Assembly: GCF_050947875.1 (NCBI RefSeq) | Contig: NC_134573.1 | Location: forward strand, 63,093,815-63,157,814 | From: Dermacentor variabilis | Taxonomy: Eukaryota > Arthropoda > Arachnida > Ixodida > Ixodidae | Direction: 5' to 3' | Length of the DNA stretch: 64,000 bases | Shown here: piece by piece, positions 22,574 to 34,047 of the stretch | Layout of the letters: each line of letters begins with the position of its first letter | How positions within the stretch are numbered: the stretch's first letter is position 1 | Translations under genes and position numbers: made by a program | The notes under the pieces: model-generated | Databases searched by the model: none | Seen by the model: only the letters and a program-made list of their open reading frames with translations | What the model was told of the DNA's origin: nothing

Positions 22574-22737
22574 GAGAGCTTTAGATTAGGGGACGCAAGC
22601 GGCTTGCCTACGCAAGAACTAGGGGCGACGGTACTGCGCAGGCGCAGATCCAGCCTTAGAAGTCAGCGCATGCGCAGTGCCATCGCCCCTAGCTTTTGCC
22701 TACGCAAGCCACTTGCTTCCCCTATTCTAAAGCTCTC
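22574..22737. mobile_element. 164-bp MITE, almost entirely inverted repeat, TA target site
   Basis: Two arms of about 72 bases (22574-22645 and 22666-22737) are reverse complements at roughly 86 percent identity by eye, with a loop of about 20 bases. The tips read GAGAGCTTTAGA and the element is flanked on both sides by TA (22572-22573 and 22738-22739). The TA duplication and TIR structure suggest mobilisation by a Tc1/mariner-type transposase, or a PIF-type one if the target is a longer TWA. No protein is encoded. Confidence 0.85.
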
Positions 22738-22739
22738 TA

Positions 22740-23530
22740 TTTGCTGCGCCCCCACGTCATGACCACGCCTCGCGCGCTCGCTACCTTGGCTCGCGCTTGC
22801 TGGCTCAGGCTTCGACGGAGTAGAGCGAATGAAAGAGAACAGCGGCTTCGACGTCACCCTCGCTCTCGCTCTCGGAATGCCTGTGTTATCTGCGCGTTCC
22901 TTCTCTGTGGTATATCCGGCCTGCGTTCCAATTCCGCCTCGGTAAACACCCAACCACTGGCATGCATCGGCAGGCGCCAATGCGTCAAAAGCGTTGGTCG
23001 CGAATAGGGTGACGTGCGGAGACGCGCAGAGATTTTGCCGACTACCGACGCTAGGAGGTCGGCGACGTGTGGCGACTCGTCACCAGTGTGCACCACTCAG
23101 GGGCCGGACGCGTCGCCGGTGTCCGCCAATCAGCAGCTGTGAGGCCTCCTGATGGTATGCCTGTGGTGGCCGCCGATGCGAAGACGCCGAAGCCCATGGT
23201 CGTCCGAGTTCTTAGGACGCACGACGGGCGTGACAGTGTTCCTAAAGGACAGTGTTGTGATATTAGGCCGACAGGACCGACGACCGTGGGTTGTGGCAGT
23301 AGGATGTGGATCTGAGCACAGTTCCAACGACACCAACAAATCCAACCTGCTCACTGTGTTCCACCGGTCTCAGTGCAATCGTCCGCTAAAATATTCAACC
23401 GAATCACGATTGCCGCAGCATCAGCGTTTGGCGTATGTCTATTTTGACGTGCTCGAAACGAAAGGAAAATGTTTCTGGCCTCCGAAGTCTGGATAATCAG
23501 CACTCGGCGGCCGCCGATGTTGTTTGCATT
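22740..23530. other. CpG-rich block without assignable gene
   Basis: The composition changes sharply to CpG-rich sequence after the MITE, with a CCAAT motif near 23126 and open frames on both strands (23152-23496 plus, 22663-22980 minus, 23130-23354 minus). The frames overlap and lack motifs, which GC-rich sequence alone would produce. It could be a promoter CpG island of an unseen gene or part of a GC-rich repeat. Confidence 0.4.
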
Positions 23531-24438
23531 ACGCGTAGGCCTAGCGCGTCCATCGAGCTCGTAATTGGCGAGTGAAAGAGCCCAGCTCAGATACTCTATC
23601 GAAGGAAATTAATATTTATATCTGTTTTGCGTTGCAACGATTTCAAATATGACAAACCTGACCTCGTGTGGAGCGTGGTGTGACAAATGAACCGCATGTA
23701 ACTTGCGGGGGCGAACCGCGGCCTGTTTTAGGACCTCCTTGATGCAATAAGGACCGGCATCATGCAATGAGGACTTGTATCATGCAAGACCTATGCAGGC
23801 AGCCGTGTATACCACGATTGCTTCGATGCCTGCTTGAGAAGCAGCACGTACTGAATCAATGAAAATATAATTGGCTTCTGGCCTTTTTTTGTTTATGGAA
23901 AGAGAATATGGCGTCAGGACATTGCGGGGAAAGGAAAAAGGTGTCATCAGCGCTATGTGCACTCGGTATTCTTAAGCGTCACAAATCTCTTCAGCTTCTA
24001 CCAAAATATTTCTCGCTGCAATAGAATAAACTGCAGTGAGAAAAATGCTCCATTCAAAAAGCAAGTTCCTAATGCGTCTTCGATGAATGTGGTTTATTAA
24101 CATGTTCGCACTTCCACTGGAACATTATGCCAATGTGCAGCATATGCACTTGAAATAAATACGTTCTGTAAAGGTCAAAGATTGCGTCTGCAATAACAAA
24201 CTTTGTTGTAGATCGTAAAAAGTGCTGCCATGCAAATCAGCCATAACAAAACTGCTGCGTTGACAACCTACTTCGTCGGAGGCGCCCCTATGAAGTCTGT
24301 TCGGGTCGTTTCCATTCTGGGTGTAACATATTCGGTCCTTCTGTCGACTATTCCGCATATGTCACCAGCCCTGTATTTCAGGCTCGTCGCATTCTTGCGT
24401 TTGTGTCCCGCATCTCCCTTCCCTGTGAACCTTAGGTT
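23531..24438. other. No gene seen
   Basis: Mixed-composition non-coding sequence. A small tandem motif (ATCATGCAATGAGGAC and variants, about three times) lies at 23746-23790. No coding support. Confidence 0.45.
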
Positions 24439-24720
24439 ATGCGAGCACTCTACAATTCTACCATTCTGACACGGCTTGACTACTGCTTATCAGTATAGCC
24501 CCTGTACCAAACTAATCTCACTGGCAAACTTGACCTTGTTCAGCGCCGGGCCACACCCGCCCTCTACTCCCGTCTTTTCGGTCGTCGCAAGCTCATGACA
24601 GCCTACGAGGATTACCTCAAAGCCCTCAAGTGGCACATCCTGCCATTCCAGCGCAACATCGCACTAGTCCGTCTATGCTGCAGGGCGCTCGACGCTTCTC
24701 TGGACCACACTCATCTTTCT
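24439..24720 (+). pseudogene. Non-LTR retrotransposon RT C-terminal fragment (Jockey/CR1-like)
   Basis: One frame reads MRALYNSTILTRLDYCLSV, then a stop at the position of a conserved Trp-Asp, then PLYQTNLTGKLDLVQRRA, LYSRLFGRRKLMTAYEDYLK and LKWHILPFQRNIALVRL. This is the thumb and end of a LINE reverse transcriptase of Jockey or CR1 type. The fragment is 5'-truncated. Downstream it passes into low-complexity sequence, so the long frame to 25278 is not a protein gene. Confidence 0.75.
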
Positions 24721-24950
24721 TCTTCAGTCCATCTAAACAAGCAGTCACGACAGCTTCAGCCCCGTTGGGACTGCACAGCCCGAGAGCGCGACTCCATGCT
24801 TATATCTGGCATACAGAGCTTTCTGGCCATTTGGACTCCCCTGCTGGGCGACAGGACTGAAGCAGCGCTCCTGCGCATTGTGCACCCGTGCACTGCCCAG
24901 TTACGGCCCTCTGTGTGTGTGCCGTGCTCTGCGCTTCAGCAAGTGTGTGC

Positions 24951-24977
24951 GCGTGTGTGTGCATGCGTGTGTGTGCA

Positions 24978-25021
<44 letters not shown>
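24951..25021. repeat. (GT)n microsatellite
   Basis: GT-rich run with GCATGC interruptions, then a pure (GT) tract of about 20 units ending at 25020. Confidence 0.95.
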
Positions 25022-25022
<1 letters not shown>

Positions 25023-25092
25023 CTTTTGCAACATGCAAACTCCTCCTCTAGATAGCTGGCTATCAAACGCCCAAGCTTACGGGCTTCAGCCG

Positions 25093-25105
25093 TTTTTTTT
25101 TTTTT
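25093..25105. repeat. Poly-T tract
   Basis: Thirteen T in a row. Confidence 0.9.
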
Positions 25106-25159
25106 GCCTTGCGAGCTGCCTCGAGTGTCATGTTACCGCTGCGACGACTAGTGCTGTTA

Positions 25160-25271
<112 letters not shown>

Positions 25272-25364
25272 GAAGTGATCGCTACGATACAGTCAATGTG
25301 TGGAACCCAGCATGACCCGTAATGGAAAATATTTCTGGAACTTCGTGCACTCTCCCTCTTCTAA

Positions 25365-25640
25365 AGAGGGAGCCGAAGATGTTTTCTTGATGAAAATGGT
25401 GAGGCTGTCTCGGACACTCCTGATGCCATTGAAGAACATTCGTGTTTTGTATATTGTGCAAAAGATGTTTCAAGTAACGCTCCTCAGCCTTACAGGGTGT
25501 GCAAGCTATCAGTCAATGAAGGAATTGTTTTCAAGTGTATGAAGCGCCTCCTACCTTGCCTTTCTTGTGGTGCTGATGGTGTTCCTTCGGCAGTGCTTAA
25601 AATTCAGACGCTTAGTACACAATTGTCTATAGCAAGATGA
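25365..25640 (+). CDS. Possible unassigned exon or gene remnant, 91 codons, no ATG needed
   Basis: An open frame without its own start runs from just after a TAA at 25362 to TGA at 25638. It includes CFLDENGEAVSDTPDAIEEH, SCFVYCAKDVSSNAPQPYRV and CMKRLLPCLSCGADGVPSAV. Residue composition is protein-like, with six Cys. It is preceded by a pyrimidine-rich tract and AG (TCTCCCTCTTCTAAAG), which could be a 3' splice site. PolyA signals lie downstream at about 25996 and 26086. I recognise no family. It may be a terminal exon, a retrocopy or chance. Confidence 0.25.
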   Translation, partial: RGSRRCFLDENGEAVSDTPDAIEEHSCFVYCAKDVSSNAPQPYRVCKLSVNEGIVFKCMKRLLPCLSCGADGVPSAVLKIQTLSTQLSIAR

Positions 25641-25941
25641 TGCGTCAGCAGCAAGATCACTGATGAAAGCAATTACTTTTTAAATTTGTCGTATACATCT
25701 TGAGACACTTATTATTGGAACTATGCTGCAATTGTGTATACCGGGCAGAGTGTCCTATACAATGAGGGGGAAGGTCGACGGTTGGGTGCTGCTACCCGGT
25801 GTCAGTATGTTGTATGTAGCGAGTTCACTTCTATCATTCTTTTTCACAATGTCATGCACCAGGCATATTATTCATGTGGCTGGATAAGCGCTTTTAAAGC
25901 TTATAAAAACAGGAACCAGTTTGCGTTCTCATACTTGGTGT

Positions 25942-26105
25942 TCTTGCAGTAAGTTTTCACATGGAGCCCACATTCTGTAAACTTGACAAAACTCAATAAA
26001 CAATTCGAAATGTTTAATCAGTTTTGTTGTTCCTGTAGTCAGTTTTCGTATGCAGTTTAGATTTTGTACACTTGAAACTCAATAAACCAATGAAAATTCT
26101 TGATT
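25942..26105 (+). repeat. Tandem duplication carrying two AATAAA signals
   Basis: Two units of about 85 bases (from about 25942 and 26028) share TTC.TG.AGT.AGTTTTC, then ATTxTGTAxACTTG and AAACTCAATAAAC. Each holds an AATAAA, so the duplication copies a potential cleavage site of a plus-strand transcript. Confidence 0.65.
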
Positions 26106-26120
26106 TTTCTCCATACATTT

Positions 26121-26513
26121 TCAGTGATTCTCGTGATGCAAGAAATGTGGTGAAATCAAGTTTTCAATCAAAGGGATAAAAAGGCGTCTCAAATAGTGAA
26201 AATGTATGGAAACATACTTGTTTCTTGTTCTCACAAGCACCTTCAATGGTTCCCTAAGATTTAGTGCGTTTTCTAGCACTCGGTAGGTAGCATCAATATT
26301 TCTCCTGCACAACTCAGGTGCTAGACAAGCAGCTCCCTGCTGCCGGCCTATATCTATCATCTGCAGTGCGTCAAAACTATTTGAATCGCTATTGCATTCC
26401 TTGCTTTCAGATAGTGGTAAAAGCATTTTAATAAATGAACTGCATGGCTTTGTGTGCTGACGACTTAAAGCAATTTTAGACTGTGAACACTGCATTGATC
26501 TCAAAAAAGACAT
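26121..26513 (-). CDS. Unrecognised 130-aa frame
   Basis: An open frame starting MSFLRSMQCSQSKIALSRQH, with middle ICRRN-type segments such as GAACLAPELCRRNIDATYRV and ALNLREPLKVLVRTRNKY. The composition is protein-like rather than low-complexity. A strong donor-like GTATGT (minus strand, about 26212-26217) lies inside the frame after the codons for RTRN, so a coding exon might end there. No domain recognised. It could be part of an unknown transposon, since a LINE fragment starts 110 bases away. Confidence 0.25.
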   Translation of the reverse strand: MSFLRSMQCSQSKIALSRQHTKPCSSFIKMLLPLSESKECNSDSNSFDALQMIDIGRQQGAACLAPELCRRNIDATYRVLENALNLREPLKVLVRTRNKYVSIHFHYLRRLFIPLIENLISPHFLHHENH

Positions 26514-26619
26514 ATTTCACTCTCAAAATGGTGCAGAAAAAATAAGGTATTTTTAAACGCTTCCAAAATTATGGTATTAAGTTAAATACAGAAAACACAC
26601 TATGTGAAATTTTCAGGGT

Positions 26620-26960
26620 CGGGGAAATGAAAGGTCTTGCTCTGTACTTTCACAAAACGCCAAGCTTCTCTTCACACGTTCAATATGCACAACGTGCCGT
26701 TCACGCTCTTGGAATTGTATGTCGCATATCGCATGATTTCCACTCACCTGTTCTGTTTCTGGAATTGTATGCTCCTGTGTGCCTTCCACTACTAGAGTGT
26801 GCCTCTGTAGGTAGGGGTGCAACGTGGAAATCTAATTCTGAATTCATTGAATGCGTCCGGAATAAATTGATACCCGTCTTCAAGCACTACTTTTGCCATT
26901 CTGGCGACCATAGTTCATCCTTCTCAAACATACCTCAAATCACACCTCTACCCTGAAAAC
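26620..26960 (+). pseudogene. Non-LTR retrotransposon RT C-terminal fragment
   Basis: A 109-codon frame with LALYFHKTPSFSSHVQYAQR, AVHALGIVCRISHDFHSP, LELYAPVCLPLLECASV and ECVRNKLIPVFKHYF. This is the thumb region of a CR1/Jockey-like LINE reverse transcriptase, where the usual Leu-Glu-Tyr-Ala block appears as LLECASV. It is truncated at both ends and lacks the catalytic palm. Downstream codons to about 27070 can be read as decayed LINE sequence. Confidence 0.75.
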
Positions 26961-28384
26961 CTAATTAATCAGACCTTTTTGTTCTGTATAAGATCAGACC
27001 ATTATACATTCTCCAAAGCGTCTTGATCGCACGCCATTTATCGTGCAGTTACGGTACACAATGTCGCGTTCCCCGTCCTATGTCTGGCCTTGTGGCATTA
27101 AAGACTGTCTTAGGCTTTCGCCATTGCACTATAATAGGCAAGGCAAAATGTATAAAATTACGCGCTAATAATTTTATTTTTGTGGTTACCGCTTCATTTG
27201 GGTAACATGAAAAGTTTGAAGTACGAATTATTTGCAGCCTCGCGGAGGAACAGTGGTTGGTAGTTATGAGGTCGCGGGCGGGGCTTCACTACAGCATTAA
27301 TTTGTATCCGCCTATAGTAGCATGTTCAGAATTAGCTCTAGGAGAAATGTAGAGAAAGATATATTTGCGGAACAATCTCAGGTCCTTTTTGATCCCTCGT
27401 TTACCGCTTTGCCAAGTGCCACAACCGACCCGTATTGTTATTTGGGAAGTTACGAAACGATGCATGGCCGCCAGTCGCGTACAACCGTATAGAGCTCATG
27501 ACGCTGTGGCTGTAAACGTACTGCGCCAACCGCGGAAGTTTAAAAAAACACCTACAAAAGTACACCAGAGAAGTGGTTACATTAGGAGGCTCGAATGACA
27601 ACTTTAGAAGCGTCGTTCAGACTACACGGAACTGTTCCCCACTTGCTTTTTCTGTTCTACCTCTTTTTTGAATAAAAAGATGTTGATTCATAAATATTTT
27701 CATAAACAGCGGTTAAATTTGTTAATTTTCGCTTTTCTTTCCTGTTTGACTGTTGCCTTGGCTCTCTGCCTTAGTAGATCGCTTCATTTCTCAAATCCTT
27801 GCGCCTCTTGTTTCCAGTTGGCACTTTTGCACGAAGAGAGCTCTACAATTAGGGTAAAACTAGACGAATGAACCGGTGACAATAATATTACCTGTCAGTT
27901 TAAGGGTTATTGCCGAGTTTGACGATGGACGCGGCCTCGCAGTATTTCATTTTCCACCTTATCTAACCCATATCGCGGTTATATGGTTCCGAAATTCTGT
28001 CAGCGTCGCGGTGAGTCGTAACTCGAGGAAATAAGGAAGCAAAAGGAAAATCTAAATGCAGTCGGCGTTTTCTCTGGCCGCAACTCGTTCGACGAGCATA
28101 CAGCGCAGCTGACCACGAACCGAATAGCTTTCCTGGCCCCTGGATCAGTGTATAAACAAAGAAGGTTGAACTAACGAAGCAACAGTGATGCGCGTGACCA
28201 TCGGAAAGACGGCGACAACTGAATGCATCTCGAGTTAATCGCGTGGGCACCGAATCGATGAGGAAAGTGGCCTTCACACCCAAGAAAATGCCGATAACTA
28301 CCGCCATCCAAAAGGAGCGAAAGAGGCAGCAAAATGTTGACCGCCGAATAGCTGTCAAGTTTCAACACTGATTTGGCGGCGCTT
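26961..28384. other. No gene seen
   Basis: AT-rich sequence with frames below 131 codons on both strands (27963-28358 minus is the longest). No motif, no repeat recognised. Confidence 0.45.
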
Positions 28385-28404
28385 TAGGAATGTATGTGAG
28401 AAGT

Positions 28405-28470
28405 GGTGGCGTAGGCAGGGAGGGGGGCCCGGGCCCCCCTGCCCCCCCCCCCCTGTTTAGGTGCCTGCCA
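28405..28470. repeat. GGGCCC palindrome with poly-C tract
   Basis: 28421-28440 is a perfect 20-base palindrome (AGGGGGGCCCGGGCCCCCCT), preceded by GGTGGCGTAGGCAGGG and followed by a run of C. Similar GGCGTAGCCAGGGGGG blocks are common in invertebrate repeats, so this is probably the end of a dispersed element. Confidence 0.7.
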
Positions 28471-29316
28471 TGGCAGGTAAATCCCTCTTTCTATTACGCC
28501 AGGGGCGCATGCATCGACAAGCGACATAAAACGCCCTTACGGATTTATCGTGGGCAATCCAGTACATTCAGACGCTTGCCACGTTTCCATATGGCCCCCT
28601 CGACTAGTTGAACCGTTGGAATTAGTAGCGATTGTGCGTGTTCGCTGCGTCTTATGCACTTCGAAAAGTAAATATTGCTCTGAAATTTACGACAATTAAG
28701 GCATATCAAGACTTATAAGCAGTCACCGAGACGTTTGAATCCACAAGCACGACGATCAGAGAACTCCATGTCCTTCCTATCCTTCCCATGGTGGCCGAAC
28801 TACTGCAGCACTAGAGTTCCGTCTAGTAATTATTGTAGGAAACTCTACGTCACCGTGTGTTTGGCTCCCGATAGGTATTAATGGATGAGCACTTGTTTTA
28901 TGGCTTCGCAAGCCGCTCTGTGCTCATTTTCTCGCGATACACTCGTTCAATGCAGGTCATCCTATTGCAACATACGCGTTTAATAAATTGGAGAAAACGT
29001 GCCAGAGCGACAGCCACTTGTAGCCGTCACAGCCGTTGTAGCATGGGAAGAGCATGCGCTGAGCGAGGCATTGCGCACGGGGAGAAAACATACCGCGATG
29101 TCATCGCTTGTGGGGCCGTTTGTTTCTGGCTTCAAATTCTTTGTGTTGTGCCACCTTCCAGTGCTCACCTTGCTCCAAGTGTAAAACATACAGCGTTCGT
29201 CAATGAAGGCACTATCGCCGAGAATGCGAGCCAAGTGTGAGCATGTGCCCTGTATGACGCCGCCAGTATTTTAGCAATGTTGCGAATAAAGGCAAGGGAT
29301 ATGGTAACATATTAAA
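28471..29316. other. No gene seen
   Basis: Frames such as 28881-29240 (plus) and 28980-29234 (minus) overlap in opposite strands and show no motif. Confidence 0.4.
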
Positions 29317-29534
29317 ATTAGGTTCTGTGGTTTTCCGCGTCCAAGCCTCATTCTAATTGTGAGAGACTGCGGGTCAATTTCGGCCACCTGGAGCTCTTAG
29401 ACGTTGATCCAGTGCAAGGTACAAGAGCGTTTTCGCGTTCGAACACCATCGAAATGCAGTCGGCACGGCCGAGATGAAACCCGCAAGTTTGATCTCAGTA
29501 CTGCAACGAAGTGTCTGCCGGGCTCCCACGGTGG
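29317..29534 (-). mobile_element. Ruka-like SINE, copy 2, highly diverged
   Basis: The plus-strand order of landmarks follows the other SINE copies: GGTTCTGTGGTTTTCCGCG, then GGCCACCTGGAGCTCTT, GCGTTTTCGCGTT, CATCGAAATGCAG, the box B zone GATGAAACCCGCAAG, and CCCACGGTGG at the tRNA-like head. Substitutions and small deletions are many, so this is an old insertion. The element reads on the minus strand. Confidence 0.7.
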
Positions 29535-32067
29535 TTCAAGTAGCACTTTCGATAATATAGGAGATAAGTGTTTATACGTACCGCTTCTCCCATTTTTTCT
29601 GGAAATAGGAGAAAATACTCAATTAGAAAAACTTTGTTTGGGAATCAGCGTACCTGCTGCGTTTTCTATAGGGGGCAACTGAACTCTGAGCAGGGAGAGG
29701 GACTCGGCGTCCCTATGCTATACGCATATGCTTCAGACATTCGCACAAGCATTACAGAAGTAAAAGCGGATTTTATGTCAATGCAAGTGTGCATTCACTT
29801 TTGAGACTCTATGGAGCATTTGTGCATTAGTTAATTATATTAAATTTTCTGAAACCTGTTCCATAAAGATTGCCGTATAAATTACATTTATTTATATATT
29901 TCAGCAAGAAACAAATTATTTCTGAAGATTACATCAGAATTGTTTACGATATAGTTATGTCATATTCGCAGGAGAAACAAGTGTAACGTTTAATTTTTGT
30001 AATATTGAAACCAGCTCTCGTTCTATATTATCTGTCCAGTTTTAGGCATAATTTCATGTGACAGCAGTAAAACCCTTAGTAACGAGTTTGTGCTTTCCAT
30101 TTCGTGTGACAAGAAAAGCACGCCAACCAGTTTTCTGGTTGGATAAAACGCGAATTTATCAGCAGATAGCAACATGTTTTTGATTGGGTCATGCTACATT
30201 TATGGTTCTTAGCTCTTAAGAAGCAGTTTAGACACAAAAAGGAGACCGACGATTCGATTGTGGGCGTAGGTTGGTAAAGATGTGTGCAATAAATTGCTGA
30301 TAGGGGCAAGGCAAAAACCAAATACTTGCGAATAATGTATATTTGGCCTAGAATACAATAACGTCATAAATGAATTGGGAAATGCAGCGTGTGTCAATCT
30401 GCACGTTTTATTTCAAACTGCATTCGTAGTAAAAGAGTTCATGATTGTAAGGATGTTTAAGGACTCCAACTTTTCCATAGATATTTAAAAACGCAGATCT
30501 GCCTGCAGAAGTAAACGTTATCAAAAACAACAGAAATATGTGCTCTTCGTTTTCTAAAAGGCAATGTGTTTGTATAGAAGTCTCTATGAGGCGAACTTCA
30601 CAGCTCTGTTTTTTCACGATACTCCCTTGCTTATTCCATTTTCCTCAAAAATTATGCAGCCATATCAGAGAATAAGTTTACTGCGTTGTTAACCGGAGTT
30701 ATTTGCACGACGCATTCGAACCGTTACTTAGAGCACGATAAGAAAGCATCCGGAATGCTTTCAAAAACTACTCCTACTAAAAATATTTTTTCACGGATTC
30801 TGAGGCACAAATTTATGACAGTCAAGGAATGAAACTGCTGAAGGCCCAATGGACTTTGCTCAATATGTTTCAATGTTAGAAGATTGCAATGGTTTCAAGG
30901 TTAAATGTTTGAAATTGTGAGGAAGCGACAACAAACCGCGAAAAATAGTCATAGCAAATGCGAATATAAAACGCACTACCACCATCTTTGTGGCACGAAG
31001 TATTGTCTCATATAAACACTCAAAGCAGAATTTAAGCACCTAAAGGGGAAGTAGTCGCTCCACATGCGCCAAAAAATATTGGTGAAAAATGTTTACCCTC
31101 TTGTTGAATTTTTCGTATTGAAGTTCGTGTTCATAGATCCCATTCTTATGCCATTGTAACCCGGTTTTGAAGCATTTGGCCTTCGAAGAATCAATCATGC
31201 TTTTCGATGCGCCAACCATGACGAGCTCATGTTTGCTCCCAAGTAACTGGAAAGAAGTTATATTTAACAGTGTATTAGAATTTGATAAGTGGTAGTTGTG
31301 CGGAGCAATCGGCAAAGTAGTTGCAAGGCTAGGTGTACGTGTAACTAGCACCCTTCATAATGATGTAATGTTCCGTCCTTATTCGGCAATGTTCACAGAG
31401 CACATTTCTTAAGTTACCAAACGTTTACACTTATTGGTTGTCTTTGTTATGGTAGCATGATGTCTGGTGCCGCAATAAGTTCCATGCGTCTCGACTAGAA
31501 CGCGTTGGAATGCAGTCGAAAAAAATTTCATTATATTTCGGGCATGGATTCCGGGATGATTTGTTCACTGATTGTGCCTAACGCTCCCTACCAATAGGAT
31601 ATCTATCAATGATGTCACTGTTAAAGCCTCCATAATTGCGCACAGTGGGCCAAAATAAAGCGTGCGCATAGCTCGGTACGTGACCATTTTTGTTCTCTCT
31701 CGTCAGTATACATGCAGCTGCTACCAGGCATTGGACTCGCGCCGAGCAGCAGAACGGTAGTTTCGCCACAGGCAGGGAGTGTATAGCTGAAACTAAGTGC
31801 TCACTGCAATTACCGTTCGAGGGTACAGAATAAGTCACAGATCTGTCATGTATTTTAGTCCGCACGGTTAACCCCTTTTCTCAATAAGCCTTGGGGTTCG
31901 CATAAGCACTATGATATCGTTGTGTCCGAAATTGTTTCAATATTTTACTATAGTAAGATGTTATTGGGAACGTTGATATTGTTTCTCAATGTTTTACTTG
32001 TAGCAGTCACTTTCCACGAATTTTAAGGATGTAAATGTGCTGTGAGACAGTAACGCGCCTTTCAACA
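29535..32067. other. AT-rich non-coding stretch, no gene seen
   Basis: Only short frames (the longest about 103 codons, 31040-31351 minus), with no motifs and no repeat that I can recognise. Confidence 0.5.
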
Positions 32068-32124
32068 GCAGTAATTCCATTACATGGAATTACTGCATTT
32101 AGTCCATTAATGTGCTAAATGCAG
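32068..32124. repeat. Two overlapping, mutually exclusive hairpins
   Basis: Hairpin 1: GCAGTAATTCCAT (32068-32080) pairs perfectly with 32084-32096. Hairpin 2: CTGCATTTA (32093-32101) pairs with TAAATGCAG (32116-32124). They share 32093-32096, so only one can form at a time. Confidence 0.8.
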
Positions 32125-32274
32125 CAGAAAAATATATTTGCAGCACTCAGGGTTTAGGGATAGTACGAGAAACATGGAAGAAATATACATTGAGAAATAA
32201 TTACTTTTAAAGTGCGAAAAACGACTTTATTGCGAAATTTCAGTACAACAAAACTGAGAGCATCGTAATGGTGA

Positions 32275-33075
32275 AAATTTAGAATTCGAATCGAATAGTT
32301 CTTGCTATTCGATTCGTATTCGATTTGAGAATTCGCTATTCCAAGCTGTCGAACAGTTCTACCATTCGATTACTATAGGGATGACAGCTCTTTCCGTCTA
32401 TTGGGAGAAAGACTGATTCGAGCGAAAACTCTCCCTAATCCTTCTTCTGCAGGAAAAAACGCGGTTGTTGTGCAGGTGCATCAGTTACTAAGCGAACGCA
32501 CAGACGAGACCACGTAGATGCGTTGATGCTCAAGCAGTCCGTAATTAGGCTTGTCTCGTCTGTGGCAGCCTACAAATTCGCTGTGCCAATTCAGCAACCC
32601 AATTTATTATTTGATCAATCTAGGCAACTTTCTATTGCTTCAAAGCGCTCTGTGGTGCACTAGTCAGGTACTTAGCTCAGGGAACTGAGCAATACAGACT
32701 CCTGCGTCCATCTGGTGACTGCTACGGTTATAGCCATAGTGCTGGAGGTACGACCGCATTTCCCGCGCTTAATATTTAGGTTCGGCTCGGTTGACCACAG
32801 ATTCATTTGTTAACGCCATTATATGTATGGAGTAACATTAATAATCCTCTTGTTGCAAGGCACACTTAAGTACTCCCCACAGAACCTTTATATGTATTCA
32901 TCTATTAATTCGGTTGATCATACGTTTATTGCAAGGTAACGCTGGCGATGAAGTGACGATAATGGTCGCCTGACTAGACTGTAGCTCTTTTTTTTCATTG
33001 TGTAGAACTTAAAACTATTCGACATTCGAAGGTTACTTTTCTCGTGTATTCGTAATCGATTCGATTGCAACGTTA
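32275..33075. repeat. ATTCGA-rich repeat region
   Basis: Clusters of ATTCGATTCG-like words at 32280-32370 and again at 33015-33065, partly inverted (AATCGAATAG against CTATTCGATT), bracket about 650 bases of non-coding DNA. A small inverted pair (CAGACGAGAC at 32502 and GTCTCGTCTG at 32554) lies inside. It may be an old non-autonomous element, but the ends are not defined. Confidence 0.4.
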
Positions 33076-33529
33076 TTGGAGCACCGCAAGAAAACAGCTT
33101 GATGTGCTCACTCAGAAAGGACCAGCCAGGTACTCCCCATCACCACAACCACTATTTTATAATTTTCAATGTATGGTGTACTGCCTGTTTTGTGGCTTGC
33201 TGTGTGGCCTTTAGGCCGAACTAAGGTTAATGCTAATCAATTATGCGGAACTTTTGCGCTACCTAGAATCCTGTAGAATTTCCGTATGAATTCAAAATAT
33301 CGTCTCGGGCGATGTCGTCATCATTAAATATTATAACAACGTCCAGCGTGGCTATTTCCAATGTCTCATGCGCAGCTGGCATTTGAGTACTATGTAATGC
33401 TTACTAACAGATGAACGTCGAGCATAGACCGATTCCTGCGACAGGGGCATATGCGACTGATGATTAGACCCAACAAATCGAAAATAATTATTTCACATTC
33501 CACATCTTTTTCTCATAAGCTTCCGATAT
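33076..33529. other. No gene seen
   Basis: AT-rich non-coding sequence between the ATTCGA-rich region and the TIR fragment. No structure recognised. Confidence 0.4.
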
Positions 33530-33690
33530 TTGTGAAAAGCTTTGGGACTTCGCTCACTTCACCAGTCTACCACGAGATGTCACAAAACCGCTAAAATTGA
33601 GCACGTCAATATAATCTACACTTGTTCAAGGTGCGTTATAATGCTCACCAAAACTGAGTTTTCGCTCCGGGCGATTGCCAATACCCGTAG
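33530..33690. mobile_element. TIR DNA element, fourth family member, fragment
   Basis: This matches the second subterminal unit of the 13426 element: TTCAC..GTCTACCACGAGATGTCACAAAACCG, then CACGTCAATATAATC, ATAATGCTCACCAAAACTGA and the TTTTCGCTCCGGGCGATTGC zone (each short block is diverged). It abuts the broken end of the gypsy RT at about 33712. Confidence 0.55.
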
Positions 33691-33711
33691 AACAAGTCTA
33701 CTGAAGAAAAT

Positions 33712-34047
33712 AACTCCTCTTCCCTGCAAATCACGGAAGCCGTCGCCGATGCGCGGCAACGAGTAAACGTCCTTGAATGCGATCTCGTTCAGCCGTCGAT
33801 AATCGACGCAGAAGCGAATGGAGGCATCCGCTTTCGTAACAAGAACGACCGGTGACGCATAGGCATTGTTTGATGGCTGGACAACACCGCGCTTGAGCTT
33901 CTCAACCACCTGGTCGTTAATAACACGGAGTTCTGAGGCAGAGACATGATAAAGATGTTGTCGCAGGGTGCATGACTTTCCGTATGTATATGGAGGGGGG
34001 GGAGGGAACGGTTGACGAGCGATCCAGAGTAGAAGAATGGCTGTCAA
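33712..34047 (-). pseudogene. Gypsy reverse transcriptase, N-terminal part
   Basis: Minus-strand frame with LRQHLYHVSASELRVINDQV, then EKLKRGVVQPSNNAYASPVV, FCVDYRRLNEIAFKDVYSLP and RIGD. These are the gypsy RT fingers and the run-up to motif A. The catalytic YxDD region would lie downstream but is cut off near 33712, where the TIR-element fragment begins. Confidence 0.88.
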
